IMG/VR virus record: IMGVR_UViG_3300034374_001592
Location: 1 to 29,950 of that record
DNA: 29,950 nucleotides
From: a virus
Reading direction: 5' to 3' (one strand)
The notes beneath the pieces were generated by a model that saw nothing but the letters and a program-made list of their open reading frames with translations, had not been told where the DNA came from and did no database searches. The position numbers were made by a program, and so were the translations under genes. Shown here in pieces: positions 29,841 through 29,950 of the stretch. The first letter of the stretch is position 1. The number at the start of each line of letters is the position of its first letter.

Positions 29841-29950
29841 ATGCGCTCGCCATATGGTGCGGGCGGAACGCCTACCGACCTAGGTAGAGTGATGTACCGG
29901 ACACCGCGACGGGCTTACGCACTGCGTAGCGCCTCGACCCCTGACGGGTA
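29841..29950 (+). CDS. Start of a rightward gene (partial, cut by window edge)
   Basis: ATG at 29841 follows AAAGGGGA with a six-base gap and lies downstream of a TTGACA promoter. The frame stays open for 36 codons to the window end, reading MRSPYGAGGTPTDLGRVMYR and then a basic stretch. It is the only well-supported plus-strand gene here and opens a divergent transcription unit. The visible part is Arg/Gly-rich with no recognised domain; an early or regulatory protein is plausible from position alone. Confidence 0.55.
   Translation, partial: MRSPYGAGGTPTDLGRVMYRTPRRAYALRSASTPDG

Overview
This window is a stretch of a tailed bacteriophage genome. It is most consistent with a short-tailed (podovirus-like) phage, and the host is plausibly an actinobacterium. 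The phage assignment is secure: it rests on terminase, portal, scaffold, capsid, head-tail adaptor, fibres, holin and endolysin in one collinear block. The podovirus inference rests on two things: no tape-measure or major-tail-tube gene is seen, and there is a set of large internal-virion-type proteins, one of 1,793 residues. The actinobacterial host is a weaker inference. It draws on a leaderless early promoter, ribosome binding sites of GGAGG type and GTG starts; nothing in the window proves it.

Almost everything is transcribed leftward (minus strand). Reading in that direction from the right, a gene-free control region of about 950 bp (28892-29840) separates leftward late genes from a rightward gene that starts at 29841 and runs off the window. 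The late block follows: TerL (with an N-terminal helix-turn-helix), portal, and a run of very small basic or Cys-containing proteins. Next come a Pro/Gln-rich protein, a 61-aa protein, the 1,793-aa giant and three further internal-virion-type proteins (one with an EF-hand). After a structured intergenic stretch come scaffold and major capsid protein, then two small post-capsid proteins and a head-tail adaptor. The receptor-binding section holds a heptad-repeat fibre, two more tail proteins including a glycine-rich adhesin, a linker-like protein, three tandem paralogues and a coiled-coil protein. A 647-aa probable tail hub/nozzle protein, a membrane protein, holin and M15-type endolysin close the block, followed by a Rho-independent terminator at 3332-3361.

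Beyond that terminator a second leftward operon starts from a near-consensus promoter (TTGACA-N17-CATAAT) whose predicted start point is the A of an ATG, so the mRNA would be leaderless. This operon is a replication/recombination cassette. It contains a RecB/Cas4-type nuclease split into two coupled genes, a Zn-ribbon protein, a RecA/DnaB-fold ATPase, a Holliday-junction-resolvase-like nuclease, another PD-(D/E)XK-like protein, and the CHC2 zinc finger of a primase cut by the left edge. Neighbouring genes overlap by 1-20 bases almost throughout (ATGA, TAATG, TGATG, GTGA), which implies translational coupling.

The strongest unexplained signals are: (i) the split nuclease, whose four candidate Fe-S cysteines and active-site residues are divided between two polypeptides; (ii) the right-hand control region, with about 15 GGACA/TGTCC half-sites, 17-bp palindromes, a CTAG cluster and an 8-bp iteron array overlapping a promoter; (iii) a tRNA-like element with a canonical T-arm and acceptor stem just upstream of the scaffold/capsid genes; (iv) a tandem triplication of a tail-surface protein.
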